Below, one piece after another: positions 13,697 through 15,643 of a DNA stretch of 15,643 bases. The translations under genes were made by a program, and so were the position numbers. Source of the stretch: JBBDXA01 sp040902585 (GTDB lineage Bacteria > Planctomycetota > Phycisphaerae > Phycisphaerales > Phycisphaeraceae); contig JBBDXA010000206.1 of assembly GCA_040902585.1 (NCBI GenBank), positions 1 through 15,643 of the forward strand, given 5' to 3'. The first letter of the stretch is position 1; each line of letters begins with the position of its first letter. The notes beneath the pieces were generated by a model that was not told the DNA's origin, ran no database searches, and worked only from the letters and a program-made list of their open reading frames with translations.

Positions 13697-14533
13697 TCAC
13701 GGAGTTCCCTGCGGTTTGCGGGTGTGCCGCTGGAAGAATTTCACGATCAGCTCCGAGGCGCGGCTGGGCCACTCGTGTCCGCCCGGATGCAGAAAGGTGC
13801 CCAGCTCCAGCCCGTCCTTGCCCGCTTCCAGTTTGGCGATGCCTTCGCCTTTGGCCTTTTCCGCATCTGTTCCCAGCAGTTTGCGGATGGCATCGAGGCT
13901 TTTCACCTGATCCGCGAAGGGCACGATCGGGTCCTTCTCCCCGGCGATGGCGAAGACCGGCAGCGGCTTGGATCCTTCCAGCAGGCCGCGCGCCAGGCTG
14001 CCCGACAAGGCCACCGCCGCGAAGGTCTCCTCGTGCGTGGCCCACAGCAGGTTCACGAAGCGCGAGCCGTTGCTGTGACCCATCACATAGATGCGCTTCT
14101 CATCGACCTTGTGCTTCGCCTTGAGGTCCTTGAGCACGGCATCGAAGAACTTGATGTCACGGTCCTCCAGATCGCCCGGCGATTTCTGCCAGCCGGTCTT
14201 CGCACCCTTGGGATCGCGCACGCTGGTGACGCCTTCGATGCCCTGGAGATACACGACGATCGCCTGCGGCCAGTGCTGATGAAGGGCGAACATCTTTTGA
14301 GCGCGGGCGGCAGAACCGCCATGACCGTGAAAACCGAAGACCAGCGGGCGGCCAGCGTCCTTGCCTTCCTTCTCATCCTTCTCATCCTTGTTGGGCAGGA
14401 TGACGATGCCTTCGCGCACGGCGTCGCCGACCTTCCAACGCTGCCTGCCGCCGGTATCGTTGTCCTGCGCGATCGCGATGTGACCGGAAACGAGCAGTGC
14501 GAGGAGTGCAACGATGAGCGGTTGCGTTTTCAT
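13697..14533 (-). CDS. Secreted alpha/beta hydrolase, LpqC/PHB-depolymerase-like esterase
   Basis: ATG at 14533 begins a signal peptide (MKTQPLIVALLALLVSGHIAIAQ); the Shine-Dalgarno is weak (GAAG). The 278 residues show a full hydrolase triad: Ser154 in the nucleophile elbow GHSNG (152-156), Asp201 in GEKDPIVP and His253 in HPGGHEWP. An HGHGG oxyanion motif lies at 69-73. The arrangement matches the LpqC / feruloyl esterase / polyhydroxybutyrate depolymerase-like esterase group. It probably cleaves an ester in an external polymer such as acylated polysaccharide; the substrate is not determined. A charged low-complexity insert (PNKDEKDEKEGKDAGRP, about 48-63) lies before the first core strand, encoded by a short internal repeat. 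A REP-like element ends about 15 nt upstream of the start, and the Gfo/Idh gene lies beyond on the same strand. Confidence 0.88.
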   Translation of the reverse strand: MKTQPLIVALLALLVSGHIAIAQDNDTGGRQRWKVGDAVREGIVILPNKDEKDEKEGKDAGRPLVFGFHGHGGSAARAQKMFALHQHWPQAIVVYLQGIEGVTSVRDPKGAKTGWQKSPGDLEDRDIKFFDAVLKDLKAKHKVDEKRIYVMGHSNGSRFVNLLWATHEETFAAVALSGSLARGLLEGSKPLPVFAIAGEKDPIVPFADQVKSLDAIRKLLGTDAEKAKGEGIAKLEAGKDGLELGTFLHPGGHEWPSRASELIVKFFQRHTRKPQGTP

Positions 14534-14548
14534 GACAGTTACTTCGGA

Positions 14549-14673
14549 GCACCATCCCGACAGGGTGGTGCTATGAGCGCACGGATTGTTGTGGCGGTCG
14601 GGGCACCCGGTGTTCGTGTGCCATTAGCACCACCCTGTCGGGATGGTGCTTCAATGTCGGGATGGTGCTCCAA
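14549..14673. repeat. REP-like inverted repeat pair with an attached tandem duplication
   Basis: Copy A (14549-14571) and copy B (14627-14649) are 23 bp each and exact reverse complements, separated by 55 nt. Each also folds alone: GCACCATCC pairs with GGGTGGTGC (8 Watson-Crick pairs plus one T-G) around a 5-nt loop. Copy B overlaps a 19-bp unit (14636-14654) that is repeated head to tail at 14655-14673 with one mismatch. The block fills the gap between the Gfo/Idh stop (14675) and the hydrolase start (14533). This is the layout of a bacterial REP pair (BIME) or a very small inverted-repeat element. Confidence 0.8.
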
Positions 14674-14674
14674 T

Positions 14675-15643
14675 TCAATCCTCATACCCCAGCTCCCAAC
14701 CCTTGCGCGGCTGGCGCTTGAGCAGCGCATTGGCCTTCTCGCTGTTGGTCTTGCCGGTCTTGAAACTGTACGTCAGTTTCTCACCCGCGAGGCAGGCGAG
14801 GTTGCCGATGAGTACGATCTCCGTCAGCCGGGCGGCATAGTCGAAGTTGGAGGATGGCAGCAGATAGTCGCCGGTCTTGCAGCCTTCGAGAAAATCGCCG
14901 CCGTGGCCTTTGGGACTGCGCTTCACGAGCGGCTCGGGCTTGGGCGTCGCGGCGTTGATCGCAGCCGGCCAGAGTCGCGTGTTCTGACAATGGCTGCCGG
15001 AAGAGAGCGTGCATTTGGAGCCGACGAGGTACGAGCCTTCGCCCTGGATGGCGGTGCCTTCATCAAGGCCGGTGACGGTCTTGGGCTTTTTGCCGCCGTG
15101 GTACCAGGTGAGGGTGACGGCCGGCATCTCGCCGCGCTTGGGGAAGCGATAGACGATCACCGCCTCAGCCGCCCAGCCTTCGTCCGTGGGCTTGCCGAGT
15201 TCCGCTTCGACTTCAAACGATTCCGCTTCGTTCAGTTTGAGCGCCCACACCGGGCCATCGACAGTGTGGCACGCCATGTCGCCGAGCGAGCCGGTGCCGA
15301 AATCGAGATAGCCGCGCCAGTTGAAGGGATGCAGCCCATCGTGAAAATCGCGAAACGGCGCGGGGCCCAGCCAGGCTTCCCAGTTCAGTCCCGCGGGCAC
15401 CGGCTTCGTCGCAGGGCGACCCTTGGCACTGAACCTTCGATTAGACAGGCAATGCACTTCCTTCACCTCGCCGAGGTTGCCGGACCAGACGTGATCGCAG
15501 ATCTGACGGATGGAATCACTCGAGTGGCCCTGGTTGCCCATCTGCGTCGCCAGCTTCTTCGCATTGGCGACTTCGCGCAGCTTGCGGGCTTCCCAGATCG
15601 ACCAGGTGAGCGGCTTCTCGCAGTACACGCCCGCGCCGGCATG
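14675..15643 (-). CDS. Gfo/Idh/MocA family oxidoreductase, 5' end cut by window
   Basis: The frame is open to the right edge and gives 322 residues; the N-terminal nucleotide-binding part is missing. Near the cut end GVYCEKPLTWSIWEAR is the family's hallmark EKP motif, with the catalytic-type lysine, following the Rossmann domain. The C-terminal alpha/beta domain includes GLNWEAWLGPAP, HPFNWRGYLDFGTGSLGDMACHTVDGP and TLTWYHGGKKP, which is typical of planctomycete oxidoreductases that usually begin with a twin-arginine signal. GSLGDMACH supplies the conserved Asp and His expected near the active site. The enzyme should use NAD(P) to oxidise or reduce a sugar or cyclitol; the substrate is unknown. 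The C-terminus (NSEKANALLKRQPRKGWELGYED) is complete, with stop at 14675. It may share a transcript with the downstream hydrolase, but the REP-like block lies between. Confidence 0.92.
   Translation of the reverse strand, partial: HAGAGVYCEKPLTWSIWEARKLREVANAKKLATQMGNQGHSSDSIRQICDHVWSGNLGEVKEVHCLSNRRFSAKGRPATKPVPAGLNWEAWLGPAPFRDFHDGLHPFNWRGYLDFGTGSLGDMACHTVDGPVWALKLNEAESFEVEAELGKPTDEGWAAEAVIVYRFPKRGEMPAVTLTWYHGGKKPKTVTGLDEGTAIQGEGSYLVGSKCTLSSGSHCQNTRLWPAAINAATPKPEPLVKRSPKGHGGDFLEGCKTGDYLLPSSNFDYAARLTEIVLIGNLACLAGEKLTYSFKTGKTNSEKANALLKRQPRKGWELGYED

Noticed and set aside
14300..14533. Frameshift or low-complexity damage in the hydrolase N-terminus (DEKDEKEGKD)
   Set aside because: The frame is intact through signal peptide and core; the charged insert comes from a short in-frame repeat.

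Overview
The window is GC-rich, densely coding DNA that most resembles a planctomycete, possibly of the Phycisphaerae. The clues are a formylglycine sulfatase, a DUF6797-type beta-propeller protein, two prepilin-like proteins with an H-x(9-10)-D C-terminal signature, a PEP-CTERM surface protein, a XylR-like AraC regulator, and Gfo/Idh/MocA and xylose-isomerase-like sugar enzymes with export signals. This assignment is inferred from gene content; no rRNA or tRNA is present. Ten of the eleven genes below the right edge, and the edge gene itself, lie on the minus strand. Only the 114-residue exported protein at 10620-10964 is on the plus strand.

Left part (1-7263). A Tat-exported sugar isomerase/epimerase runs off the left edge. 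Next come a prepilin-like protein (1118-1900), a sulfatase (2071-3414) and the large DUF6797/propeller protein (3468-5864). The last two form an apparent operon whose upstream gene on the same strand is a XylR-like regulator (6073-7263). An inverted repeat over a possible promoter between regulator and operon (6023-6046) is a candidate operator. The likely theme is sensing and breakdown of sulfated or complex polysaccharide.

Middle part (7469-10964). A STAS-domain protein overlaps by 4 nt with a short GspE/PilB-type ATPase, followed by a small secreted protein of unknown function. Upstream is an 807-nt stretch with no convincing gene (9813-10619), then the plus-strand small secreted protein, closed by a textbook intrinsic terminator (11026-11062).

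Right part (11117-15643). A second, more canonical prepilin-like protein follows a PEP-CTERM protein with two apparent beta-sandwich regions. An AT-rich leader, an LpqC-like secreted alpha/beta hydrolase, a REP-like inverted repeat cluster and a truncated Gfo/Idh/MocA oxidoreductase complete the window.

The most distinctive structure outside the genes is a set of short tandem arrays (units of 7, 9, 7, 8 and 19 bp) located at gene ends, plus a perfect 23-bp inverted repeat pair near 14.6 kb. I saw no clear new defence, CRISPR or biosynthetic system. The most interesting functional pairing is the translationally coupled STAS protein and secretion-type ATPase.
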